The notes under the pieces: generated by a model
The model's database searches: none
What the model was told of the DNA's origin: nothing
Seen by the model: only the letters and a program-made list of their open reading frames with translations
Origin: Pelobates cultripes
Lineage: Eukaryota; Chordata; Amphibia; Anura; Pelobatidae
Direction: 5' to 3'
Assembly: GCA_933207985.1 (NCBI GenBank)
Contig: OW240912.1
Span: 254,864,518 to 254,928,517, forward strand
DNA: 64,000 nucleotides
Shown: positions 11,299 to 23,195 of the stretch, one piece after another
Layout: the number at the start of each line of letters is the position of its first letter
How positions within the stretch are numbered: the stretch's first letter is position 1
Position numbers and translations under genes: made by a program

Positions 11299-12140
11299 GG
11301 GTGGGGGCCATAAATAAAAATCCTCCCCCAGGTGACTAGGGGTCCCCAAACCCCTAGTGACTCCTCTCCCCCCCAAAAAGTTAACCCTACCTACCCCCCT
11401 CATCCTAAAAATAATGTCTAAATACCTGTAAAAAAAAAAAATAGACTTACCATTTGAGGTCTTCTTTCTTCTAAAATCTTCTTTTTTCAGCCCCAAAAAA
11501 GGCCAAATAAAAATCCAGAATAATCGACGCACTTTAAAAAAAAACGAGTGCAAAAATAAAATAAAATCCTTCTTCACCCATGGAGGGCTACGTGCAGACT
11601 GAGCAATTAGGCTCAGAGCACTCTGATTGGTGGGTTTAAGTCATCCAATCAGAGTGCTCCGACAGGTAAATGAAGAGACTGACAGGTAAGTGTCTACATT
11701 TACCTGTCACAGCACTCTGATTGGTTGGCTTGAAATCCAGCCAATCAGAGTGCTCTGTGTCATTTTACACAGCGTGGGAAAATTCTTTGGAATTTTTCCA
11801 CGCAGTGTAAAATGACACAGAGCACTCTGATTGATTACTTAATCCACCAATCAGAATGCTCTGTCATTTTACACAGCATGGGAAAGTTCTTTGGAATTTG
11901 GAAAATTTCTGCGTCAGTTATTTTGGATTTTTATTTGGCCTTTTTTGGGGCTGAAAAAAGATGATTTTAGAAGAAATAATACATCAAATGGTAAGTCTAT
12001 TTTATTTTTTATTTTTTTACAGGTATTTAGACAAGGGTCCCCCCTCATTATTTTTAGGATGAGGGGGGTAGGTAGGGGTAATCAGGGGTTTGGGGACCCC
12101 TAGTCACCTGGGGGGGTAATTTTGATTTACGGGCCCCACC
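11299..12140. mobile_element. Large inverted-repeat element with nested hairpins
   Basis: Arms of about 240 bp: 11299-11540 (GGTGACTAGGGGTCCCCAAA ... AGCCCCAAAAAAGGCC) are inverted at 11905-12140. The 360-bp spacer holds several further inverted pairs based on AGCACTCTGATTGG / CCAATCAGAGTGCT and on GTCATTTTACACAGCGTGGG / CCACGCAGTGTAAAATGAC. The open frames inside are mirror images of each other, not genes. The right arm runs into a minisatellite, and one inverted unit of it (GGGTGGGGGCCATAAATAAA) marks the left end. Confidence 0.8.
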
Positions 12141-12625
12141 CACCGCTCAAGGGTGGGGGCCAGGGGGGAGGACATTAGGTCCCCTCCCCCTTGTTGTTAT
12201 TTAGGGCCCCCACCCGCCGCGCAGGGGTGGGGGCCGGGGGGAGGACATTAGGTCACCCCCTTCAATTTTTACTTATGGCCCCCACCCACCACTCAGGGGT
12301 GAGGGCCGAGGGGGGAGGAGAGTAGGTCCCCCCCCCCCTTTATTATTTAGGGCCGCCGCGCAGGCGTGGGGGCAGGGGAGAGGACATTAGGCCCCCCAAT
12401 TTTTATTTATGGACCCCACCCACCACTCAGGGGTGGGGGCCAGGAGGGAGGACATTAGGTGCCCCCCCTTTATTGTTATTTAGGGCCCCCACCCGCCGCG
12501 CAGGGGTGGGGGCCGGGGGGGGAAGGACGTTAGGACCCCCCAATTTTTATTTATGGCCCCCACCAACCGCTCAGGGGTGGGGGCCGGAAGGAAGGACATT
12601 AAGTCCCCCCCTTATTGTTATAAGC
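12125..12625. repeat. GC-rich minisatellite, two alternating ~70-bp units
   Basis: Seven units. Units with ATTTATGGCCCCCACCCACC-type starts alternate with units starting TTATTTAGGGCCCCCACCC followed by GCCGCGCAGGGG, giving a higher-order period of about 140 bp. Each ends in GGTGGGGGCC and GAGGACATTAGGT. An eighth unit begins at about 12605 and decays. Confidence 0.85.
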
Positions 12626-12789
12626 CACAGGCTGCTCACTGTTTAATAGACATGCCCCTACTTGTAGTATAGCGAGTAGGGGCATAATTACTAATACTAA
12701 GTGACCAGCTTCTATAGAGGCTGGGTCACTTGCTGCACTGGCCAATCACAGCCATGCCATTAGTAGGGCACACAAGTCAAATGCTTGTT

Positions 12790-12944
12790 GATTGGCTGCC
12801 CTGCAGCCTTTCAACACGCGTCATTAAATCGCCGAACTCCAACCCGAACATACAGTGATATGTCTGTGTTCGGGTCCGGGGTCCAAAAAAACTTAATGTT
12901 CGGTACGAACCTAAACTTTTCAGTTCGGGTTCGCTCAACTCTAG
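12790..12944. mobile_element. hAT-like MITE end (TAGAGTTGAGCGAAC)
   Basis: The right side reads AGTTCGGGTTCGCTCAACTC TA, the inverse of TAGAGTTGAGCGAACCCGAA. It is preceded by an inverted AACCCGAACATACAG / CTGTGTTCGGGT pair. Resembles the terminal sequence of hAT-related non-autonomous elements of fish and frogs. Left terminus not identified. Confidence 0.5.
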
Positions 12945-13446
12945 TAGTGATATGAAGGCTGTAATAGCCCACTCGTGAAGGTTGTAGTCTGACACCTTAA
13001 TAAGGCACTTATTTTAACACAAAAATTTGAAAATTAATGTGTCATAGCGTCAAACAACTCTGGTCAGTTTCCAGTGCAAAAAATGTAACAATTAAAACAC
13101 TTCACACTAGCACAGTGATATAATATGAGCTACTGAACCCTACGTCCAATAGTGCCTACGCTCAAAAAATGCGTGCAGAAAGTGCAAAAATTTAGCAAGC
13201 TAGCCGGCTTCAATATTAGACGGTATTGATATTGCAACAATTGTATCAACCAATGTAATTGATATAGTAGCAATAGGGGATACGTTTAAGGAATAAGGAG
13301 TGGGGGAGAGGGGGGGAGAGGGGGATGGAAGAACAAAAAAAAGCAAGGACTAAAGTAGCTAGCCCAAAGCCCAAAACATGGCTTTAAGTGTTGCAGCTTT
13401 TTGAGAGGTGTGCGTTATAGCTTTCAGTGTGTAATGTGTGCATAGC

Positions 13447-14283
13447 TGCAGAGGCGGCTCTATACTTTATGAGGCCTTAGGCGAAACTCAAACATGAGGC
13501 CCCATTAACACTCAAAGTGAAAAAATAATAGGGTTGCATTTTGTGTGTATAAGGAGCAGTCAAAGCTTGCAGTCTCAGTACTTCCTGTGCCCCTACATTG
13601 TGAGCTCTCTGGCTGTAGTTGTAGCATAATTTGCAAACAAAATGAATTTGCAATAATTACATTTAATTTGCAAGTATTCCAATCGTTACAATTTTGGGGT
13701 ATGGTTGCATAGCCTGCTAGTCGTGTATACATAAGAACTGATGTGAATGGGTTATTGGAAACAAACAAAAAAATTATTTGAGCAAAAAAGCTTTTAAAAA
13801 ATAATTTACCAAATATTAAAGTGTGTATGATGTATGTCTTCAGCTGGTGACTGTGACTGAGTGAGTAAAGAGTACCAGTGGCAGGGAGAGTGTGACAGGA
13901 CGAAGGAGGCAAATGTGACAGGGTGGGGGGAGTTGTGAGAGAGAATGAGGAAGGGTGAGTATGATGTGTTTGAGGGAGGTTTAAGGGAGTGCCTAGGGCG
14001 CACTTTAGCAGGGGGCGCCGGATCCCTGCGCCCGGCGGCTCCTCATACTGCGCCGCCTGAGCGCTTTTACAAGCCTCAGGCGGCGCAGCACTGCTGTGGA
14101 GGGTGGACGGATTTGAGTGACCGGCAGGAGGGAAGCGCAGAGCGCTCCCTCCTGCCGGTCTCTCAATGTAGCGTGGCCGGGCGGCGCGGAACAGGAACCT
14201 CTGTTTCCTGTACGCAGCCGCCGGCGGACTGCCAGGAAGTGCTCATACGCGGGAGGAAAGAGGAGGGCAAGGACCACCGGGGG
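13447..14283. mobile_element. GC-rich repeat element truncated by the assembly gap
   Basis: Begins near CAGAGGCGGCTCTATAC and becomes very GC-rich toward 14280. It includes a hairpin (GACCGGCAGGAGGGAAGCGC / GCGCTCCCTCCTGCCGGTC, 14119-14160) and a second inverted pair (GCGCCGCCTGAG / CTCAGGCGGCGC). A short related stretch is at 23260-23370. The right end is lost in the N run. Looks like a dispersed frog repeat; class not assigned. Confidence 0.5.
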
Positions 14284-14383
14284 NNNNNNNNNNNNNNNNN
14301 NNNNNNNNNNNNNNNNNNNNNNNNNNNNNNNNNNNNNNNNNNNNNNNNNNNNNNNNNNNNNNNNNNNNNNNNNNNNNNNNNNN
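14284..14383. other. Assembly gap, 100 N
   Basis: Exactly 100 N, the usual placeholder for a gap of unknown size. It separates a GC-rich hairpin region from an A-rich flank. All open frames running through it are meaningless. Confidence 0.99.
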
Positions 14384-16950
14384 AAAAAAAAGAAGAAAAG
14401 AAAAGAAAAATGCATTTTCTGTTGAGAATATAATATTGTGACTGCATTTTAGCATGATTGTTTTTTTTTGTACAATTAGATTAAATTTAATTATAATTAA
14501 ATTAAAGTCAATGAATCCTATTTCTATGCATTTTGTACATGGTCCACTCAGTAGGGCCAGCCAGGGAGCCTGTCAATCAGCTTGGCGTGCACCCACTCTT
14601 TATATAAAAAACTGCATATTTTGGCCATCAACAGTGATGTAAGTGGCATCACATGCATGCTTCCATAGGTCACCCACCGCGTGTCCTGATTTCATATATC
14701 CTAACATTGGGAGGTATTCTTTGCATATAAAGGCAGTGCCCTCTAAAAAGTACAATATAGGTGCTATCAGTAAACAAGTATTTGGTACAGTGTAGTTATT
14801 ATATCAGAATATAGGCCACCCCTGCTGTAGAGAGTGTGGTCATAAACGACAGTCCTTCTGCAAATGTCGACAAGGACAAACAAATCCTGGCAGATAAATG
14901 ACATTACTTAGCCAAAAAGATCCAAAGTGTGCTTGCACTCAGTCACAGCATAGGTGCGGGTATCTGGGTCACCTCCAAAGACCCCAAACTAAGTTACATA
15001 AAACTCAAAATTTGAGAAAATGCACAAAAAAAACAGTTTATTAATACAACATAGCCACTATTGATTAAGTCCTAAAGTGTCCTATAAATCATAAAAATCA
15101 AGAAATAAGACTAAAATATTGACACAGCAGCTCAATATCCTGTCCACCAAAGATAAAGTGCAAAAAACAATATAAAGTGCTAGGTGCCAAATACCGATAA
15201 TACATGTAAACCTATACACATAATATAAAGTGCAAACAATACGTATACAATATAAAATACTGCCTGTCAATTTTTTGTCAATTAGTTAAATGTGCTAATA
15301 TTCTGAGGGTACAAAGAGATGAAGAATCTATTAAACAGAATTCCTAGATGACGTCAGTAAGTCTACGGCAGCCATTAGAGTACAATACTAGGCTGTATAT
15401 CTCTCGCGTCCCATGGCGCCAGTGGCTAATGGTGGACAAACTTGATAATGCAACAAATATCATAAATAAACACATAGGCATTGAAATACAATTTTTAGAA
15501 CCCTTAATTTAATATTACACAAGGCTACTTCCAAGTGCTCTGAATTAAGGATACAAGCCTCTAATAAAGAAAAGAATACAGATGCACAATAAATGTAGCT
15601 TGTTAATACTGCAATTGACAAACCACACCTATAACACCTACAAACTAACAGGGAGAACTGCAATAAATCAATAAATAAGCAACCTGTCACAGAATTTTAA
15701 TAGTAGGAAAATAAGAGAGAAGAATAAAAAAATTTTTAAAAAAATTATAAAAAAATATTTAAAAAAAAAGAGGAAATCTACAGAAATCTACAGAAATAAC
15801 ATGACAGGAGGCAGGTATGGTTATAAACAATTACATCCCAGAGGGCACATTTCATGCTTACCCACATAGTATTTCATGTACGTGTTCGTGTGGGGTTCCA
15901 ATGTGGGAAAACCTTGAAGAAGTTCAAGTAGCGGACCAGAAGTTGGTCATTTATGTTGTATGCCGTGGAACTGAACAAGTGGGGCGGACCAAGACTGGTC
16001 ATTGGGTTATACACTGCAAATGGGAATACAGTATATAGACAAACGTGTGTGAAAGTTATATTCCTAAGACATATATTTACTATATCCAATTAGTCTATTA
16101 TGACATCATCTTTACAACTTATATGTATAGAGTAATCTTTTATTTAGTTAAATCACTAAGTTTCGTTTTTTCTATCAGTTTTAAGAAAATTATTATTTTT
16201 TGTAATAGTTGCTTCCCTGTTTAGATGATGGAGGGTAAACTCCATACCCCTTTAGGATTCTAAGATTAGCTAAATGTCCACTCAAGTTCATATTATCCTA
16301 TGAAGTAACCCATTGATACAGTAATATTCTTATTTCTATTCTTTAAGAAAATAGACACTGGAAGAGGATCACAACATTTATTAATGAGTAGATACCTTTT
16401 CCAATAGTTATTAGCCTATGCATTAATCTATTGATATAGTATTATCTCTATTTTTTAAGATATTCAATATTAGTAGTTCTGAAAGAAAGTAATTTAATCT
16501 ATTAGTGGCCCGATGCCCCCCTTTTTATTGTATGCATTTTGTATTAATACTACAGTCACTTTGATCTATCCATATGCAGCTGTCTAAACACTGGAGCAGG
16601 GTGTGTCTTGATATATAAGAACTGGGTTTACATTCGAGGGATAAAGGGGCCTTTACACTCTAGTGTGAAGGTTAATTTGCTTCTCTTTATTACATTACTG
16701 GGCTATATAATTCAATATTAACAATGAAACATGGGAATATACTTCACTGAAAAGTTTTTATAAGACAGACACATTTCAGTCTTCTACAAATGTATGACTA
16801 AAAGTACATAAATGGTCTATCATTATAATTGCACGAAGCAGAAGATTGCCATAATGTGTATAGGTTAGAGTATTAACTTTTCTTTCATGAACCTACTTTG
16901 GGCTTTTGTGGGAAGTAGTTTTACAGTACAGCTATTTAGATCAGCGGCAC
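14384..16950. other. Gene-free AT-rich sequence
   Basis: No exon, RNA gene or bounded element recognised. Short frames at 15817-16038 and elsewhere have no domain similarity that I can name. Part of this region may belong to the Penelope-like element to the right. Confidence 0.5.
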
Positions 16951-17117
16951 ATATTCACCTCACGCCAATAGAGGAGGCACTCTTCTCCTTCTGACACGTA
17001 TCCCGTATTGAGACACTCCCCCTTTTGCTCGGGACTGGCTGTTTCCCGCTACGGGCAGGTCTTATTATTTGGCGCGAATCCTTTCAAAACAGAAACCAGG
17101 GAAGACACTCTTACTAG

Positions 17118-17162
17118 CCCCGGACGAAGGCACAGTGCTGTAGCACCGAAACGCACGTCGGG
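17118..17162 (+). ncRNA. Hammerhead-ribozyme-like motif, degenerate
   Basis: CCC-CGGACGA-stem-CGAAAC-loop-GTC-GGG. The order and spacing match the minimal hammerheads found in Penelope-like retroelements: stem I CCC/GGG, core C.GACGA, stem II closed around GTGCTGTAGCAC, GAAA, a stem III of one or two pairs with loop GCAC, and cleavage site GTC at 17157-17159. Core position 4 is G where U is expected, and the first stem II pair is poor, so this copy is probably inactive. A Penelope-like coding remnant lies 1.2 kb away on the opposite strand. Confidence 0.5.
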
Positions 17163-18352
17163 TATTTTTATATGCTTATTTCTTTATTTATTTTCACTTA
17201 TCTTTAGGGCTTTAGGTGATGGGATTTTAGTGTTCTCATAAGTATGTCAGTTTTAATGGGGATGCTTTGAGAGATGGCTTCGAGTCAAATTAGTACCATA
17301 TAATTTAGAGCTGATAATTTCACGATCTATGTATAGGCAACCTTTTGAGTAGTGTTAGCTGTCCACTCCTCCCCCTGACATTAGGCAGTCTTTAGAGAGA
17401 ATGTGTATTACTATACCATAGAGTTTTTTTTTTTACTGCAATCTATAACAAGGTACATACAAGCTGCTGTGAGAGCCAACTACTCTATTTAACCTACACA
17501 TTTATTATGATTTAGAGAAGGGCAGTGAGGGAAAGTCTATAATTCAACATTTACTGTCCGTATAGAGAGAAGCTTAGCTTTGTCGCAAGCAGTTTGGAAA
17601 CTGTAACGAATTGCAGTGTTCCTACAAATTAGCAACTTGGTTGCAAGTGGTGTAAATTGTCTCTCTCTAATGACAGTTTTAATGGTTTAATCATATGACC
17701 GATTGCTACCTCCTTCACAGACTTCATCTTTTCCCTATATCGATAGCATATTCTGTGTTGTTTATTAAGAGAACTGCACATGTTTTTTCTTTATATGAGT
17801 ACTCGTGGGGCTTAAGCCAAGGGCATTTTTGGTAACCCTAGGACACAACTCTCCATACAATAACTTCTAGTGGAGACTATGATTAGATGTCCTAGAAGTT
17901 AGCCTTTTTTCAAGCCTGTTTATAAGGGTTATTCTAATCCCCTATTCAGTAGAGATATATATATATATACACACACTCTAGACCCTACTATGATTTGGAG
18001 TTGAGGTCACTATGAGATATTCTAGGGAGGAATTACCCTCAATCTTTACATAAGTGGCTTTGAGGATTGGTTTCATCCTCCTCCGCTAGCACTGTCTAAA
18101 TTACTTCCCCACTTTCACTGTCATTACTTTTTAACAATTAGTAGACCTACCACACAATCCTAGCAATAATAAAGTCATTTTTCATGATTAAGCAATTGGA
18201 TTAGCTGTGGAATAGTATTATGAAGTGTTAACTTTCTTTGTCACACTTTAATCATGCACATTTTATCTATTGTGGAACTTGACCTGATTTATTTACAACT
18301 CTATACATGAGTGTCATTCCAATACTTTGGTTCCCTTTGGGAACATTTACCA

Positions 18353-18838
18353 TTATATTCCTAACACAAAGCACATATGCAATGAAGAACATATTAGTCC
18401 ATCAGACAACATTGTCACCCAGTCTTTCCTGAGAAAACTTAGCACATAAAGCTTATAATTTTTTTTTAAATCATAGTCTTTATTGAGGCCCACAGGATAT
18501 AGGGTCTTAAGAATGCTAATCCATTTGGATTCTCTCTGCATAAGGAGTCTCTGCCTATTGCCACCCCTCCTGAGTGGGTGGACCCCATCAATAACTTGAT
18601 ATGTTAATTGATTTACTTTATGTACGCATTGCTTAAAATGCTGCAGTATCGGTGCCATACAATTCCCAGTCTGCAGTGCCGCCCTGATACTCCTTGTTTT
18701 CAGCAATACGAACCTTCGTCTGGTGGGCTCTCCCACATAGACCAATCCACATAGACATTTCAGGATATAGATTACGAAATCCAAATTACTTGTGTAACAA
18801 TCATTAATACGGTACGTTTTACCTGTATGTGGGTGCAA
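18353..18838 (-). pseudogene. Penelope-like element, GIY-YIG endonuclease part
   Basis: Open frame reading HPHTGKTYRINDCYTSNLDF, VIYILKCLCG, LVYVGEPTRRRF, later VIDGVHPLRRGGNR and QRESKWISILKTLYPVGLN. YILKC...LVYVGE is the GIY-YIG core. The trailing RRGGNR..L..RE..WI..L.TL.P.GLN is characteristic of Penelope-like elements. There is no natural start; it is the C-terminal half of a longer polyprotein whose RT part lies at 19209-19577. The ORF may itself be intact to its end. Confidence 0.88.
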
Positions 18839-19208
18839 TAAATGTTCCCCTTTGATTATGCTGGTGCAGTTTGAACACCCTAAGCACGGGAAAGTGTCCT
18901 TTCTTAGGTTCTGAAAAAAACCCGACTTAGAACTAGAATGTCTTTCAGCCTTTTCGCTCTCTGATAGGAAAAAAAAAAAGGGAGACTATTGAATTCCGAT
19001 GGTAAATTCATATCTCCTTGGAAGACATTCCAGTGTTTGAGTACTATCTTTGTAATGTCTGAGCTTAAGGGGGTATAAGGGAGAATAAATGGTATTAGTA
19101 GTATGTTACATTTGTTCCCTTGAAAGTCCCTGCACCTTATCTTTATATTTCTCTAATAAAGACGGTGGATATCCTCTCTCCAACTTTTTTTTTTTTTTTT
19201 TTACACAT

Positions 19209-19577
19209 TTAGTCAAAACCAGTGTCTACTTCTGTCTTTTTTGATACTATCCTCTTAACAAGTAGGAGTTGACTATTTGGCAAAGTATTTGTAAGGTGTT
19301 CTGGATGAAAACAATCGTATTGAAGTAGGTTGTTTCTATCTGTTGGTTTAGAATAGATGTGGCTACAGAGTTTGTTATTCACTCTAGTAACCTGAACATC
19401 CAAGAACAGTACAATGTCCCTATCTCTTGTAAATGTAAATTTGATATTTGGATCCAAAGTGTTCAAATTTTAATAATTAACAGAAAAATCACATCACAGC
19501 ATAATATTCTAGATAATTTCTATTTAAAAATGTTACCCAAAGTAGGTTGGTATTTTCTTTATCACAACATCCATTAG
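19209..19577 (-). pseudogene. Penelope-like element, reverse transcriptase C-terminal part
   Basis: MNTLDPNIKFTFTRDRDIV, LFLDVQVTRV, HIYSKPTDRNNLLQYDCFHP and RIVSKKTEVDTGFD match the end of the RT domain of Penelope-like elements (FLDV and YxKPTD motifs). Sequence further upstream (to about 19577) shows frame-broken remnants of the preceding RT segment. Separated from the GIY-YIG frame by about 370 bp with T-runs and frameshifts. Palm motifs YxDD are not intact. Confidence 0.85.
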
Positions 19578-19599
19578 ATTGTCAATCTGTGCTTGTAAA

Positions 19600-21120
19600 A
19601 AAAATAATAAAAAATAAATAAAAGACTGATTTTTGCAACATTCTCTCTTGAAAAGTCCATCTGTGCAAATGTCTATGTATCATTGGGATTAAGGGCATGA
19701 TACTATTTGCTCAAATCTACAGAGCCGCCAAGTCGCTCTGTGTAATTCTGTGTGCCAGATGACCAAATAAACATTTCAGTTCTACAGCTAAGATTGTATT
19801 TCTTTGGCATCTGCTATAAAAGGAAAACACAGACCATGCAAACCAACCCCGTCCTTTAAAAAGAGAAAGAACACAAATACCGCTGTAATTATTGTAAATA
19901 CTGAAGAAAGTGCATTGCGTCAAGTTCAGCCTTCCTCACATATGTAAGGAAGGCTGAACTTATTTAAATAAAAAAAATATAATTAACCCACTTAACGAGA
20001 GGAAAAAGTATTCATTAATTAGACATGCGCATTCACTTTTTAACCAATTGCAAAATGAAAGGAAATTTTTTTTTTTCATCCATTTTGTCCGAAGTTGAAT
20101 AATGATCGCAATATGAATAAATGGCCCAATAAGTGCATGGGTCACTGTATTAGTTTTGTACAGAGTTATTAAATCATTGGTTTGTAGCGCAACACTGCAG
20201 CCACTTACATTTCAGCAACTATTTCTTGGAAGCGTTTTCGGACCAATCCTTGTCCACAATCACAGACCAATTATCATGCCGTGCTACCTGATATGAATAT
20301 TGAGTGTTTTATAGGCCAATAAATGTCAGCTTTTTTGCAAAATCAGACCAATCTTGTAATGTAGAGGGAAGGCATTAAAACTCTTTAAATAGGATATCTG
20401 TAAGTTTTTCATATGCTCATATGCAGAGAAAAATTAAGCTTGCTAGTGACCCAAACACTTAGTTATTAAGAAGGAATTAATATTTTAATTGATTAAAAAA
20501 AAAAAAAAGGGGAATAGAAGATGCAAGGAAGGTTGTGTCAGTTTAGGGTAAGGCAGCAGTGCACATCAGACGTCTCAAGCTGTGACAGTATAAATATTTT
20601 CTACTACATGCTGAAGTTATGGATTAGCAACACACCTCCACTAACATTGTGGAACCTATTCCAGCTATGCTAGAACAGTGTGTCAAATGAAGGGGAGCCA
20701 TTATGGTAAAGCCATCAGAGATGGGATCCTTATTTGTGTGTGCTATGCAACCCATGTTTTTCATCTGCACGAATATACAATAGACAAGATGTCATCCATT
20801 GAAACCAGATGAAAGGTGTATTTGCTTAAAGCGTAGGATAGGGTTCTTAACAGTAAGAACAATAAAGATGTGAAATTGTCTGTCTAAAGAGGTTGTTCTA
20901 AGATTATTATAAATAAATTTAAAAAGGGCTTGGAGTTTTTTTGGGATAAAGATAATATTCAAGGATATAATTGTTATGTATGTAAGCAGGTTGTTGATCC
21001 AAGGACAGATCTGATTTCTATTGTGGAGTTTTGTCTTCTTTTGGATCAACAGTATTAAATATTGGGATTCACGGTTGAATGTAATGGACTTTATTTTTAA
21101 TTTTAACCTAAACAACTATT
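19600..21120. other. Gene-free AT-rich sequence
   Basis: Nothing coding. One hairpin at 19922-19961 (AAGTTCAGCCTTCCT / AGGAAGGCTGAACTT, 15-bp stem). Confidence 0.55.
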
Positions 21121-21134
21121 TAACTATGTTTCAG

Positions 21135-21955
21135 TAGGACACGGCAGTGGTGCAGGAAGAGGTGGCCACTCTTACTAGCCAAATACTAGCTGTGGAAAAA
21201 GACTTGGGGAAGTCGAAGGTGGCACAGATAGTAACTGATACAGCCATCAACTCCGTACAAAACCATGGCCACTCTGGAGGACAAGACCAAGGCCAGAGAT
21301 ATACAGTTCAGGTGGATCACTGAAGCCATCACTAACAAGACTCATCTCTGCTTTGCTGCCACCAAAACAAGCTAAATTGCTAATGCTGAATTATTGTTCT
21401 TAGAGGAAAAAAGCAGCAAGACTTATCTTATTACTCACCCATAGGAAGCATCTTCTATGATTCAGGAGCTGGGAAAACCTACAGGGTAGATACTAGCAGT
21501 GAACTGACCTGGGCCTTGCACAGGGCCACACCATTCATACCAAAAACAGCTTCCATGAGGGCTAGCAAGATACCAACATAAATGCCACTAGCTTTATTAC
21601 AGCTATATTTTGTCTTAATTTACAGTGAAAAAATGTTTTTTAGTTTCTCTCAAATCTGGTTCTGCAAGCAGCTGTTTTTCCCCTCTACATATATGACACG
21701 TGCCACTAGGTGTTTAACTTCCTCGCTTTACTAGATGATTTTACCTGGAAATCTTTGGTTTAAAGTGTTGAAGTTTAATTTTTTTCGTCACACTGAAGGC
21801 TTATTTGTGATTAATGTAACTCAAAAAACGAGTTATTGTACCATATTGTAATGTTGTTAATGGATGCTGAACTGGGTTTTATATTGAAGTTGATGTAAGA
21901 ATGTGATATATCTCAATAAAAAGTAAATATATATATAAAAAAAAAAAACAACAAA
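21135..21955 (+). pseudogene. L1-like remnant: ORF1 fragment, 3' UTR and poly(A)
   Basis: The 5' part reads QEEVATLTSQILAVEKDLGK in one frame, like the coiled-coil region of L1 ORF1p. It then degenerates. The 3' part ends ATATCTCAATAAAAAGTAAA and an A-run, the form of an L1 3' end with polyadenylation signal. No ORF2 (endonuclease/RT) sequence lies between, so the copy is internally deleted or derives from an ORF1-only element. Confidence 0.55.
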
Positions 21956-21959
21956 AGAA

Positions 21960-22790
21960 ATGCTCTGTCTACATGTTGTTGTACTAAGGGATTAATGAAG
22001 TGGACTTAACCCATTAAAACAACAACATAATAAAACCTTGATACTGAGAAGTCTAGCAAACATATTTCTAGTCTACATATTATTCCTGACAGTAGTTCTT
22101 TTAATGGAGTAGACAAAGACGTTGTAGAGAGTAATTTACCACTTGCTTTATCTACTCTTTTGAAAGATTATTTGACATTGTTAATTACCCAAATTCTTTC
22201 TGAAGACCTGCACCTCAGAAGCAAGTAGATTGCTCATGTTGCTGAATTATTATTCATTATTCTTATGTGGTGCTGATGCTGGATCAATTGAAATACAAAA
22301 CACAAACATCAATGCAGCAAAAAAACGCAAGGTCAGTGAAAGGACAAATGCTAAAGAAACAAGTGAAAAGCTGTCAGGAGCTGAATCCCTGCCCTGGAGA
22401 GCTTAACATTTAAACAGCAAGGTTGGAGAAAATAGATGAAAAAGGATTTTGTTCACTTAATCTTGGTTCTGGCTTCGAAAACAAAAAGGGAAAATTTTTA
22501 GTTTTTATCATTTGCAATCTATTAACGTGGAATTTACACTTTAAAAAAAAATATAAAAAAAGGATCACCAAAGGGGGGGGAGGGAGGACCACTGAGGGAG
22601 GGAGGGATGGAGGGAGATGGGGGAGTGGGAAGACCACCAAGGGGGGACTGCAGAGGGACAGGGGGCCAAGGGAGAGCACTAAGGGACAGAAAGGGAGAAC
22701 ACTAATTGACAGGAGGGGAGAGCACTATGAATTTTTTTTAACAAAATAAAGAGCTGCTCCCCTCTCCGTCCCTATCCTACCCCACAAACC
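21960..22790. other. Gene-free sequence with a G-rich purine run
   Basis: A GGGA-rich strand-asymmetric stretch occupies 22565-22725. The open frame through it is low-complexity. No gene recognised. Confidence 0.55.
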
Positions 22791-22799
22791 CTCTCTTTT

Positions 22800-23195
22800 A
22801 CACTACACACACACAGAAACATACAATGCATCCTTACTCACACACAGTCACACCCAAAACACACAATGCATCCCTTATGCTCACACAAACACTCATTCTC
22901 TTACACACAGAAACAAAATGCATCTCTTACACACTCAATGCACCTCTTACAGACACACACGGCATTCAATTACATACACAGAAACACACCTTGCATCCCT
23001 TACACACACCCCCAGAAACATACAATGCATTCCTTACACGCAAACACACACTGCATCCACTATACACACACTACATCCCTTACACAAATTGGTATCCCTA
23101 TACACTACATTCTATAAGAACACACACACACATTACATCCTCTACAATAACACATAAAACATCCCCTACACACATACACTCCACTACCTGTGAGA
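22800..23195. repeat. Degenerate CA-rich minisatellite (ACACA..ATGCATC units)
   Basis: Irregular units such as ACACACAATGCATCCCTTAC repeat across the segment. The HT-rich open frames it creates are artefacts. A related CACATACAGACA array lies at 23370-23520. Confidence 0.75.

Noticed and set aside
11269..12103. Pair of similar frames (102 and 70 codons, opposite strands) as a gene family
   Set aside because: They are the same sequence seen on the two arms of an inverted repeat.
13945..14447. Open frames crossing the N run
   Set aside because: Translation through 100 N is undefined, and the flanks belong to a repeat element.
15817..16038. 73-codon frame HAYPHSISCTCSCG...
   Set aside because: Cys-containing but without recognisable domain or splice context; may be repeat-derived.
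19922..19961. Hairpin AAGTTCAGCCTTCCT / AGGAAGGCTGAACTT as a microRNA
   Set aside because: Stem is only about 15 bp, too short for a pre-miRNA, and no conservation can be assessed.
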